NCBI GenBank assembly: GCA_021817345.1
Contig: JAKAVC010000042.1
Location: 39,336 to 103,335 of the forward strand
Reading direction: 5' to 3'
Source: Deltaproteobacteria bacterium
GTDB taxonomy: Bacteria; Desulfobacterota; Binatia; Binatales; Binataceae
DNA length: 64,000 nucleotides
Shown here: positions 28,995 through 37,790 of the stretch, one piece after another
Numbering within the stretch: position 1 is the stretch's first letter
Layout of the letters: every line of letters begins with the position of its first letter
Notes under the pieces: generated by a model
Databases searched by the model: none
Told to the model about the DNA's origin: nothing
Seen by the model: the letters and a program-made list of their open reading frames with translations, nothing else
Position numbers and translations under genes: made by a program

Positions 28995-29084
28995 CCTCGG
29001 CTGCGCTACGGCACGCCGATTGCGACATGTCCAAGACAACGCGGCGATGACCGCAAAATGGCGTGATAGGAGGACGTTGGGCGA

Positions 29085-29279
29085 ATGAAGTTCGAGAGCA
29101 GCCGAGTGATGACCGTTAAGGAGCTATCCGACTACCTGAAGGTGCATCCATCGACGATCTACCGTCAGCTTAAGCGTGGGCGTCTGCCTGCGTTCAAGGT
29201 GGGAAGCGACTGGCGCTTCAACGTCGAATCGATCGACCGCTGGCGCCTTGAACAGGACAGCTTTCGGGAAATCTCCTGA
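29085..29279 (+). CDS. excisionase-family (MerR-like winged HTH) DNA-binding protein
   Basis: RVMTVKELSDYLKVHPSTIYRQLKRGRLPAFKVGSDWRFNVESIDRW: typical excisionase-type HTH. Confidence 0.88.
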   Translation: MKFESSRVMTVKELSDYLKVHPSTIYRQLKRGRLPAFKVGSDWRFNVESIDRWRLEQDSFREIS

Positions 29280-29346
29280 GGCTGGGAATCCTTCGAGCGG
29301 GCCGTGTGGAAAGAGAGCTGAGCGTCATCCAGGGCGGAGGGTGCCG

Positions 29347-31311
29347 TTACGGGGCACCCTCCGTCGCCTCCAGTCTCGGGCCCGCATAGCTCATCACGAG
29401 CCATCCGCGGATCGGATCGGCCCGGGTTATCTGCACGGCGATCGGATGCTGATTCGCAAGCGTGGGAGCGCCGTGCAGGGTGCCGCGCACTCCGAAATCG
29501 ACCAGTTCCGCGGTGGCTCCGTCGCGCAAGGCGAGCGCGGCAAGTTCCATATCCCGCGCGTTGCGTTCCAGGTAACGAAGTATCCAGTAGCGTTTGGCGC
29601 GCCGTTCGAGTTCGCGCCGTTCGGCTTCCGCACTCTCGGCGCCGGCCAGGACCTTGAGCAGTTCGTCGGGCGAGTAAACCGCCCCGGCCGTGCCGGAAAG
29701 GGCTGCGACAAGCTGGCGCTGGAGAACCAGGTCGGCGTAACGCCTTATCGGTGAACTTACCTGTGCGTAGCAGTCCAGTCCGATACCCGCATGATACTCG
29801 GGGTAAAGCGAAAGACGTGGGCGCTGGGTAGGCAGTTCGCCGCCAGTGCGCGGCTGCACGCGATAGATAATCGGTATTCGATTGTCGGCCGCATAACGCG
29901 CCGCCACGAAGTTGCTGAGTATCATGAATTCGCCGACCAGCGTGCGGCTTGGCGCTGACGCGTCGATCATCTTCACGTCGATCTCGTCGCCGCGCACCTT
30001 GACCTTGGTCTCGCGTCGTTGCACGAGCAACGCGCCCGCGCGCCGGCGGCGCTCGCGAAGCCATCCGGCGGCGCTATTGAGCCGCCTGAGCGTGCGCGCG
30101 ACCTCGCTGTCCGTTGCGCCGGTGGCGATAATGCTGTCGGCCTCGTCGTAAGTGAGGCGTTGCCTTATCGCGACCCGGCCCGGGTATATCGACGTCTCCA
30201 GTATCTCGCCCTCGGCCGAGAGCACGACTTCGGTGGTGAAGACGGGACGCTCGTTTCCCGCGACCAGGCTTGCCGCCTGGCACGAAACCGCGTCCGGAAG
30301 CATCCGGACGGTCGTTTCCGGCAGATAGACGCTCGTGACCCGTTCCGCAGCCTCGCGATCCATCGCGCCGTCCTTGGCGACGAAATCGGCGACCAGCGCT
30401 ATGTGAACCCGCACTCGAAGATTCCCGCCGGGAATTTCCTCGCATGAGAGCGCGTCGTCGATTTCGACCGTGTCGTCGTCGTCGATCGTGAGCGTGAAAC
30501 CGGCGTTCCTCAGGGGGCGTTCGGGCGGTTTTGCGCCGTGGGCCTCGGCTATCACCTCGGGCGGGAACTCGATACGAAGGCCGCCGATCGCGGCGAAGCG
30601 GGGAATCGGCGGCGCCTGGCCGAGGCGGTCGAGAATTTCGTAGGCGGCTTCGACGGGTTCGATATCGGGCGCGGCCTGCTCGAGCAGCGCGGTGGTCTCG
30701 CGACTTCGCGTGAAGGGGTTTTCGATATAGGGCCTAAGGCGCGCGGTTATCGCGGCGATCTGCTCCTCAGTCGGCCGGGAGTAATCGCCCGCAACCACTT
30801 GGCGCATCAGATGCTGTATCTCGCGGAACTCCTCCGAGCGCATCCTGACCCGCTCGGCCTGGACGCGAAGCCTTTCAACCTGTTCGGGGCTTCGTGCGAT
30901 AAATTCCATGTGACGGCGCACGAAATAGAGCCGGTCGTTCAGCAGTGCCTCGAGCATCACGGAGGCGGCGGCCTGCGAGCGCCGGCCGAAGAAAAGCTCG
31001 GCCAGCTCGGGCGCGGTGAAGCTTCGCGCCTGCTCGTGGACTACTTCCCACAGCAGGTGGAGATCGAGTTCCGCCTGAAGGCCGGCGCGTTCGGCTTCGA
31101 GATCCGAAAGCACCTCAGACAGATTTGCGGCATTCGCCCTGCGATCTGAATAACGCACCATCACGAGGTCGCTCGCGATGGTTTTTTCCGGTCCCGAGGC
31201 GTCGCTGAGCGTAAGCTTGCGATCGTTCTCGCGCACCACCAGGCCCGGCCGGAACCGGCCCTGGTCGAGGTATTCGACGATTGCGCCGAGATATTTCTGA
31301 GCTTTGTTCGT
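29347..31311 (-). CDS. RNase II/VacB-family exoribonuclease (RNB domain)
   Basis: TIDDDDTVEIDDALSCEEIPGGNLRVRVHIALVADFV, YHAGIGLDCYAQVSSPIRRYADLVLQRQL; the frame stays open upstream of the listed GTG (31239) to an SD-preceded ACG at 31309-31311. Confidence 0.87.
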   Translation of the reverse strand, partial: TNKAQKYLGAIVEYLDQGRFRPGLVVRENDRKLTLSDASGPEKTIASDLVMVRYSDRRANAANLSEVLSDLEAERAGLQAELDLHLLWEVVHEQARSFTAPELAELFFGRRSQAAASVMLEALLNDRLYFVRRHMEFIARSPEQVERLRVQAERVRMRSEEFREIQHLMRQVVAGDYSRPTEEQIAAITARLRPYIENPFTRSRETTALLEQAAPDIEPVEAAYEILDRLGQAPPIPRFAAIGGLRIEFPPEVIAEAHGAKPPERPLRNAGFTLTIDDDDTVEIDDALSCEEIPGGNLRVRVHIALVADFVAKDGAMDREAAERVTSVYLPETTVRMLPDAVSCQAASLVAGNERPVFTTEVVLSAEGEILETSIYPGRVAIRQRLTYDEADSIIATGATDSEVARTLRRLNSAAGWLRERRRRAGALLVQRRETKVKVRGDEIDVKMIDASAPSRTLVGEFMILSNFVAARYAADNRIPIIYRVQPRTGGELPTQRPRLSLYPEYHAGIGLDCYAQVSSPIRRYADLVLQRQLVAALSGTAGAVYSPDELLKVLAGAESAEAERRELERRAKRYWILRYLERNARDMELAALALRDGATAELVDFGVRGTLHGAPTLANQHPIAVQITRADPIRGWLVMSYAGPRLEATEGAP

Positions 31312-31672
31312 AAGCGCCTCCGATCGCCATGTCCGCCACTTTCGGGCGGTTTCTCCTCCCCTCGACGTCTCTATTCAGGGGTTACAGCCGGGTTGTGGCG
31401 TCAGATCTTACACTTTCCACCCGTCGCGGTCCCGCAAGCGCAATCGCTCCGGCGCAAGTCCGAGTCGGTGCGGAAATATCACCGTTGACGATTATTGCGC
31501 GAGTCAGCGGGCGCGGCGAGCCGTGCGGAAACGGCGTCGGAAGCTCCAGGGGCGCAAGGCATCGTCGAACTCGAGGGGACGCCGGAGCGCGCGGGCGTTG
31601 CCGATGCCGCTCCATGCACGAAATCATTTTGACGAGCCATGGCCGTAAAGACTATATGGAGGGCTGACTGAA

Positions 31673-31894
31673 ATGGCCGGAAAAAGATTGGAAATTGAGC
31701 TGCCCGACGAGCTCTTCGCTCAGCTCGAAGAGGTGGCGCGGGGGCTTCAGATTCCCGATCCCGCCGAAGCGGCCGTGATCGGGCTCGCCGAATGGGTCTC
31801 GCGGCGCAAATCGGAGCTTGACGATCGCAATCCGGACCAAAAGTACTTCGTCAACGAGGCGCTCGATGAGCTCATGCGCAAGGAAAAGCAATAA
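31673..31894 (+). CDS. small conserved-looking protein with ribbon-helix-helix-like N-terminus
   Basis: MAGKRLEIELPDELFAQLEEVARGLQIPDPAEAAVIGLAEWVSRRKSEL...; GGAGGG SD upstream. Confidence 0.55.
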   Translation: MAGKRLEIELPDELFAQLEEVARGLQIPDPAEAAVIGLAEWVSRRKSELDDRNPDQKYFVNEALDELMRKEKQ

Positions 31895-32924
31895 GCGGCT
31901 TCGGACAGGCCTGGCGACGCTTGCCGCAGTCTCGATTATCGCGCTTGGCAGCGGACCGCGCGGTCTGATCGCAACCGCCCGCGCGGAGGGACCGACGGCC
32001 GAAGTTCCCTACGTCGCCGACGCGCTCAAGATAACCGGCGCGAAGGAACCAGTTTACGTCCAGAGCGAAGCCCACGGCAAACTGGTCTTCTCCGACGCCT
32101 CCGGCGCGGTCTTTTCAGTGCCGATTTCCGGCGGACGCGCGGTCAAGGTCGCGAAAATAAGCCGTCCCGCCGGACTTGCGATTGCGCCCGCGAACTTCGG
32201 CTCCCACGCGGGCCAGATTTTTGTCCTGTCCGCGGCGGGCAAGGGCGGGGCATGCGTCATCGATAGAATCGACAAGTCGGGCAAGGCGAGCACCTTCGCG
32301 ACGCTGCCCAAGGCGGGCAAAATCGGCAAGGGCGAGCCGACCGATTGCCGCGATTTGGAATTCGGGCCGCCCTCGGGTCCGTTCGCCGGCAAGCTCTACG
32401 CGGTCGCCAACGGCAACGCCACCGTTTACGAGACGGCTCCGGACGGAAAGGCGCGCGTCTTTTCGACTTTGGACAAGCCGATCCCATGGGAGATAATCAA
32501 TCTCACTTTCGCGCCGGCCAACGATCCCAAGGCGCGCGGCGCGATGATGCTCGGGATGAGGCCGCGCAACGAGGTAGCCGCCAAGGTTGGGCGGATCGGG
32601 ATGCTCGGGGCGGACGGCAAGCTCTCGGCGAACTATTACCTGGTCGGGTTCACGCGGCCCACCGGATGGGGTTTCGCGCCGCCGGGATTTGGCGAGTATC
32701 ACAACCAGTTTTTCATTCTCGACGCCGGGCGCACCGCCAAACAGAATCACGGCGCGCGCGACGGCGAAGTTTTGCGCTTCGACAAGGGTGTCGCGCGCAA
32801 GTTCGCATCGGGTTTCGTCGATCCGGATTGTCTTCGGTTCGTCGGCAACGAGATGGTGGTCGCGGACCCGGCGGGCAACGGCGCTCGCGGCGGCGCCATC
32901 CTGGTGATCAAGTCGATGCTTTAG
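31866..32924 (+). CDS. secreted beta-propeller-like (NHL/SMP-30-type) protein
   Basis: Signal peptide RLRTGLATLAAVSIIALGSG; repeated blade-like segments GKLVFSDASGAVFSVPISGG, GRIGMLGADGKLSANYYLVGF; overlaps the preceding gene by 29 bp. Confidence 0.6.
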   Translation: MSSCARKSNKRLRTGLATLAAVSIIALGSGPRGLIATARAEGPTAEVPYVADALKITGAKEPVYVQSEAHGKLVFSDASGAVFSVPISGGRAVKVAKISRPAGLAIAPANFGSHAGQIFVLSAAGKGGACVIDRIDKSGKASTFATLPKAGKIGKGEPTDCRDLEFGPPSGPFAGKLYAVANGNATVYETAPDGKARVFSTLDKPIPWEIINLTFAPANDPKARGAMMLGMRPRNEVAAKVGRIGMLGADGKLSANYYLVGFTRPTGWGFAPPGFGEYHNQFFILDAGRTAKQNHGARDGEVLRFDKGVARKFASGFVDPDCLRFVGNEMVVADPAGNGARGGAILVIKSML

Positions 32925-32999
32925 CGGGACGCGAGCGCAGGCTGCCCGGCGCGGCGCGCGCAAGGTATCCCGCGGGACGCTTGGAAAGACCGCCGGGGC

Positions 33000-33719
33000 T
33001 TAAGGCCACGGCCTTCGGATCATTTCGGTGTCGCCGGTTTCGCGGTTGATGAGCAAGACGTCGATTTCGCGGTAGCTGCCGTTGGGAAAGAACACGTAGC
33101 CGCTTACCGTGAAGTTATGCCTTAGGTCGTCGCGCTTGAGGGCGAGCGCGTGAATCTGCTCGCGCGCCTCGCGATCGGCGCGCGCCTGGCCCTTGCTCAT
33201 GCCGCGAAACATCCCTTCCGCCGCTCCGATCGCCGAGCCGATTAAGGCGCCCTGGCCGGCGCCGCCTCCGCCGCCGATCACCGAACCGACCACGGCGCCG
33301 GCTCCCGCACCGATCGCGCCGCCCGCGACGCCGCTCACGGCAGCGCTCGCGAGCGCGGCTTTCAGTTCTTCGGCGCCGCCCGCGCGCCGCGCCGCCTCGC
33401 CCGGTGGAAGCGGCGCGACCCGCTCGCCGGCTTCATTGATGGCGAAAATCTGGCTTGGGATGACAGCCCGGGGAATATCGGTGCCGTTCGCAATCGAGAC
33501 GTAAACTGGCACTACCCCACCGACGCTGTCCGCCTTTTGCAACCCGACCGAAAGCTGGCCGGGCAGGGGCGAAGCGACCACGGCCGGTGTCGTCTTGATA
33601 GGAGCCGAGGCGACACCGCATCCGAACAGGCACAAGCAGGCGAATCCCGTCGCAATGACGGCGGCGACAGGGGAGGGGCGGAAGGCGATACGGTTCGATT
33701 CGCAGGAGCGTTTATTCAT
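33000..33719 (-). CDS. lipoprotein with glycine-zipper segment
   Basis: MNKRSCES...ATGFACLCLFGCGVAS lipobox; AAVSGVAGGAIGAGAGAVVGSVIGGGGGAGQGALIGSAIGAAEGM glycine zipper. Confidence 0.75.
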   Translation of the reverse strand: MNKRSCESNRIAFRPSPVAAVIATGFACLCLFGCGVASAPIKTTPAVVASPLPGQLSVGLQKADSVGGVVPVYVSIANGTDIPRAVIPSQIFAINEAGERVAPLPPGEAARRAGGAEELKAALASAAVSGVAGGAIGAGAGAVVGSVIGGGGGAGQGALIGSAIGAAEGMFRGMSKGQARADREAREQIHALALKRDDLRHNFTVSGYVFFPNGSYREIDVLLINRETGDTEMIRRPWP

Positions 33720-33996
33720 GGTTAGGCCGGCTTCCAGTTTTCCATGTTCTTGCCACTGCTTCGAGATGTCGAGCCTCCGGGGATGCGCGGCCTTCTCGCA
33801 ATATGGGACGCTCAATCGTTGCCATGGTTTCGCAAGGCGGGGGTGTGTGCCGGATCGGCATCGGACGCGAGCGGGTCCGGATGGGGCCTCGGCGATGAAA
33901 TCGGTGGCGCGCTTCGGTAAAGTTCGGATGTCCCGGGCCGTCGTCCGGCGTTGACACTCGATGGGGCGGGAGACGGGCTGGGATGGCCGATACTGC

Positions 33997-34082
33997 GCCG
34001 GGGTGGTGGAACAGGTAGACACAGGGGACTTAAAATCCCCTGGGAGGCGACTCCCGTGCGGGTTCGACCCCCGCCCCCGGCA
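33997..34082 (+). tRNA. tRNA-Leu (anticodon TAA)
   Basis: GCCGGGG...CCCCGGC acceptor stem, TGGTGGAACAGGTAGACAC D arm, AGGGGACTTAAAATCCCCT anticodon arm, class II variable arm, GCGGGTTCGACCCCCGC T arm; CCA not encoded. Confidence 0.95.
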
Positions 34083-34283
34083 AGGAAAACCCGGGCCCGA
34101 TAGGGATGCGGGAAATCCAAGGCGCAACCGGCGACGGAAGCATCCGCAAAAAAGCAACTAAGCGGATCTCGCGCTGAGAGCGGGCGCTTGCGCGCGACTT
34201 GCGGAGTCCGCCGCGCTTGGCGGGGAATCCGCCAGACCTGATAAGCCTATTTCGAATGTCGCCGCTCAAGGGGGCGGGAAAAA

Positions 34284-36476
34284 TTGGCGCCCGCGGACCA
34301 AATAACTCATTGGCCGAAGGATCGATACGGGCTGCTCGCAATGGCGGTGTACCTGCTGCTATCGCTTGCGATCTTCGGCCGCGCCATAGCCGGCCATCTC
34401 GGCGACTCCCACTTCGGCATCGGGACCGATCCTTCAGCATTCATTTGGTCGATGGCGTGGTGGCCGTACGCGATTCGTCACGGTTTGAATCCGTTGTTCA
34501 GCGACTACGTGTGGTCACCGCACGGATTGAATCTCACCTGGATGACCGCAATTCCGGCGGTGAGCCTTGCGATGTGGCCGGTGACGGCCGTCGCGGGACC
34601 GGTCGTCTCTTACAACGTGATATGCGTTTTGGCGCCCGCGCTGGCGGCGTGGAGCGCGTTCCTGTTGTGCCGGCAGATTTCCGGAACATGGTGGCCGGCG
34701 CTGGTCGGCGGCTATCTGTTCGGATTCTCGGCATACGTTCTCGGCCAGCTCGCCGGTAGTCATCCGCACATGTCACTTGTGTTCCTCGTGCCGCTCGCCG
34801 TGCTGCTTGTGGTGAAAGCGATCGAGGGCCAAATCAGCGGCGGGACTTTGGCGGCTGGGCTGACCGCGCTGCTGGTCGGGCAGTTTCTGATCTCGGTCGA
34901 AGTTTTCGCAACAGTGACCGCGGTTGGCGCCCTGATAGCTCTGCTTGGCTATTCTTTTGCGCCCCGTGAGATTCGTCTTCGGCTGAACGCGGTTTCGATA
35001 CCAGTCGCGCTCGCCTACGGATTTTCACTGCTGATAGTCAGTCCGTATATCCACGCGATGCTTGGAAATGATTGGCCTTCCGGTCCGATCTGGTCGATGA
35101 CGGCTTACTCCGCCGACCTGCTCAACTTCATCGTTCCGACGCCGACCTCCGCCATTGGCAGCCTCGCGTATGTCCGCGCTCTTGCCTCGCCTTTCTCGGC
35201 ATACGGCGTCGCGGAGGTGGACGCATACGTAGGATTGCCGATGCTGGCGGTCGCCGCATCCTACGCCTGGTATCATTGGCGCGAGCCGCTCGGGAAAATC
35301 CTGGTCGATTCATTCGTTATCAGCAGCGTGCTGGCGATGGGGCCTCGTCTGCATATCGACGGCGTTGACTGGGGCGGTTTGCCCGGGAAAATCCTTCCGA
35401 TGCTGCCGCTTTTGAATAAGGCGCTGCCGGCGCGTCTGATGATGTTATCGTTCCTCGTGCTCGGCGTGATCGCCGCAAACTGGCTCGCATCGGTGCGCCG
35501 TCCCGCCATTCGCGCGGGAGCCGCGTGGCTGTTGATATTATTTTCGTTTCCGAATCCGGCGGCCGCATTTTGGACCGTTCCGAACAACACCCCGAGTTTC
35601 TTTACCGCGCCAACCTGCACGCACGACCTGCGCGCGGGAGAGACGGTATTGGTTCTGCCCTTTGGGATTCGCGGCGACAGCATGATGTGGCAGGCGCAAT
35701 GCGGCATGCATTTTCGGATAGCGGGCGGATATACGGCGGTGGTGCCCTCCAGTTTCTCGGACTGGCCGATCTATCCTGCTTTCCTTGCCGCCACCTATTT
35801 GCCCGACCCGGGCGCTCAACTGAGCGCCTTCATCGCTCATCACGACGTGGAGGCCGTGATCGTCAGCGACGGGGACCCGGATGCGCCTTCGTGGAACCGC
35901 CTGCTTGCGTCTCTCGGAGCTGAGCCGCGCCGTATCGGAGGAGTCGCACTTTACCGCGTGGCGCGGAGCGCGACCGACCCGTACCTTGCGGTGACCGCCA
36001 GCGACATGCGCCGGCGCGCGCTCGGCACCCTTCTCGACACGCTGGTTCGCGCCGCGAACGGATGGCTCGCGCAGGGCCGAAGCCTCTCGTCGCTCACCCC
36101 GCTTAAGGCGCAGCGCGAAGGATTGCTGCCCGCGCAATGGTTGACGGGGCCAACCTCGGCGGGGTGGTCGATCGTGAATACGAGCCTTCCATGGAATGAC
36201 CCTCGATACTTCTGCGGCGTATGGCTTGGCCCGATGAAAAGGGGACTCGTCGGGGTTGGAATATACGGCCCGGATGACGCGATGGCGCCGGCACTCGCGC
36301 GATATAGACCGTACGCGGCTCACATCTATTCGCCTTATCCCCCGGATTCGAAGTCGAAACTCTCTTCGCAAAAAAGTTCAGGCGCAAGTGTGCTGGCGGT
36401 TATCGAATTCAGTCCGAGCGGCCTCAAAGAAGCCGCCACGCGGGTCGCCTCGCTCTCGGTTTCGCGGCAATCCTGA
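34284..36476 (+). CDS. large multi-TM protein, GT-C-type glycosyltransferase-like
   Basis: 730 aa, about 11 TM segments in the N-terminal two thirds, large C-terminal extramembrane domain; GTDPSAFIWSMAWWPYAIRHGLNPLFSDYVWSPHG resembles GT-C first-loop regions; TTG start. Confidence 0.6.
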   Translation: MAPADQITHWPKDRYGLLAMAVYLLLSLAIFGRAIAGHLGDSHFGIGTDPSAFIWSMAWWPYAIRHGLNPLFSDYVWSPHGLNLTWMTAIPAVSLAMWPVTAVAGPVVSYNVICVLAPALAAWSAFLLCRQISGTWWPALVGGYLFGFSAYVLGQLAGSHPHMSLVFLVPLAVLLVVKAIEGQISGGTLAAGLTALLVGQFLISVEVFATVTAVGALIALLGYSFAPREIRLRLNAVSIPVALAYGFSLLIVSPYIHAMLGNDWPSGPIWSMTAYSADLLNFIVPTPTSAIGSLAYVRALASPFSAYGVAEVDAYVGLPMLAVAASYAWYHWREPLGKILVDSFVISSVLAMGPRLHIDGVDWGGLPGKILPMLPLLNKALPARLMMLSFLVLGVIAANWLASVRRPAIRAGAAWLLILFSFPNPAAAFWTVPNNTPSFFTAPTCTHDLRAGETVLVLPFGIRGDSMMWQAQCGMHFRIAGGYTAVVPSSFSDWPIYPAFLAATYLPDPGAQLSAFIAHHDVEAVIVSDGDPDAPSWNRLLASLGAEPRRIGGVALYRVARSATDPYLAVTASDMRRRALGTLLDTLVRAANGWLAQGRSLSSLTPLKAQREGLLPAQWLTGPTSAGWSIVNTSLPWNDPRYFCGVWLGPMKRGLVGVGIYGPDDAMAPALARYRPYAAHIYSPYPPDSKSKLSSQKSSGASVLAVIEFSPSGLKEAATRVASLSVSRQS

Positions 36477-36577
36477 GAAAGGCTTCACAAGAGCGGAGCT
36501 TCGGCGGCCGCGCGATCCTGACGCTTGCCGGGTCGTTTGCCCGCCCTCGATTGCGAGAAGGTCGCGAACGCCGCGCG

Positions 36578-37039
36578 TTAAGCGTCGCGGCGCTCCTTTC
36601 GTGGGCCGAGGCGGCCCACGTACAGCGCAGCCGCGGCGGCAAGAATCGCCAGGTCGCGCGCGAGTTCGAGCAGGTTGCCCGCCAGCGTGGCGGGCGCGCC
36701 GGCGCCGCCGAAGCATCCGCAATCAACCGCGATACCGCGCGCGAGCGTTGATGCGAACGCGGCCGAGAATATCGCCGTGGCAACCGCGACCGCAAGCGCG
36801 CCCACCCGCCAGCCCGCGACGAGCATCGCGCCGGCGAGAATCTCGAAAGGTGGCAAGGCGAGCGCGAGCGGCGTTACCAGTGGACGCGGCAAAATCTGGA
36901 AAGACCAGATGGAATCGGCGAGTTGGAGCGGATTGGTTATCTTGACCGCGCCCGCGTACACGAAAACCCCTCCGACCACGAGCCGAATCGCGAGTTCGGC
37001 CCATCGGTAAAGCGCCGCGGTCCGTTCGCGGGGATTCAT
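36578..37039 (-). CDS. MauE/DoxX-like redox-associated membrane protein
   Basis: AIRLVVGGVFVYAGAVKITNPLQLADSIWSFQILP...RGIAVDCGCFGG. Confidence 0.85.
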   Translation of the reverse strand: MNPRERTAALYRWAELAIRLVVGGVFVYAGAVKITNPLQLADSIWSFQILPRPLVTPLALALPPFEILAGAMLVAGWRVGALAVAVATAIFSAAFASTLARGIAVDCGCFGGAGAPATLAGNLLELARDLAILAAAAALYVGRLGPRKERRDA

Positions 37040-37560
37040 TTCCGGCTCACCGGCATCCCGGCCCGCGACCACGCCTCAAAGCCGCCAGTGAAGACTTCCA
37101 CGCGCTGAAATCCGAGGCTCAGCAGCGCGCTCGCCACCATCCTGCTGTCGTGGCAATCCTGCCCCGAGCAATAGACGACGATTTGTTTGCCGCGATCCTT
37201 TGCGAGAACGGAACCGAGCCGCCGGTAGTCGCGGGCGAAGTCCTCGCGCGAGAGGTTGAGGGCTCCGGGGACGTGGCCGTCGTGGTAAAACGGTTCGGCG
37301 CGAGCGTCGATTATGACCGCGCTCCCGCTGTTCACGATGGCGCGGAACTGGCCGAGCCCGATGAAGTTGGCGGGCGTGACCTGGAAGGCGGGCGCATGGA
37401 TTAACCGTTCGAGCTGCGCGGCGAGCCGTTGCTCCTGCGTCTGATAGGGCATCGGCACAGGTTCAACGCGAAAGTGGTTGATTGCGAGGCCCACGGCCAG
37501 TGAAAAAGCCGCGAGCGCCGCAAGAGCGGCCGCGTCTCCAGCACATTGAGCGTATCTCAT
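37036..37560 (-). CDS. membrane-anchored rhodanese-domain protein
   Basis: GSAVIIDARAEPFYHDGHVPGALNLSREDF...IVVYCSGQDCHDSRMVASALLSLGFQRVEVFTGGFEAW; 4-bp overlap with the MauE-like gene. Confidence 0.9.
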   Translation of the reverse strand: MRYAQCAGDAAALAALAAFSLAVGLAINHFRVEPVPMPYQTQEQRLAAQLERLIHAPAFQVTPANFIGLGQFRAIVNSGSAVIIDARAEPFYHDGHVPGALNLSREDFARDYRRLGSVLAKDRGKQIVVYCSGQDCHDSRMVASALLSLGFQRVEVFTGGFEAWSRAGMPVSRK

Positions 37561-37648
37561 TCCGGGCCCCGGCGTCTTATCGACTCCATTACACGATGAC
37601 GTCCGAGGAGGTCAGGGTCAACGCGATCGGTGGCATTGACCGGCGGGC

Positions 37649-37684
37649 GCGCATAAAGGGTATATAAGATGTATGTTTATGCGC
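37649..37684. promoter_or_regulatory. inverted repeat GCGCATAAA-N18-TTTATGCGC upstream of the TonB receptor
   Basis: Perfect 9-bp arms 37649-37657 and 37676-37684, about 107 bp before the receptor ATG. Confidence 0.5.
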
Positions 37685-37790
37685 CGCCCCAGCGTATCGA
37701 GGGCTTGCGCGCAGGCTCTATTCCAGTTCAAATAAGCGCGTTCCGGATCGCCGCATCCACGCCTTTAAAGCGTGTCGGGGGAGAGGACAC

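Noticed and set aside
29085-29279. Integrated element signalled by the excisionase-like gene
   Set aside because: No integrase, relaxase, phage or att-like duplications nearby; solitary HTH proteins of this type are often chromosomal regulators.
33812-34440. Minus-strand ORFs over the tRNA (e.g. ...PCRGRGSNPHGSRLPGDFKSPVSTCSTTPA...)
   Set aside because: This is the well-known spurious translation antisense to tRNA-Leu; the tRNA fold explains the sequence.
35538-36371. 277-aa minus-strand ORF opposite the GT-C-like gene
   Set aside because: Antisense; lacks a credible fold or start context, while the plus-strand frame shows clear TM segments.
37561-37790. Cobalamin or other known riboswitch before the TonB receptor
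   Set aside because: No B12-box or other conserved riboswitch core recognised; only a simple inverted repeat is visible.
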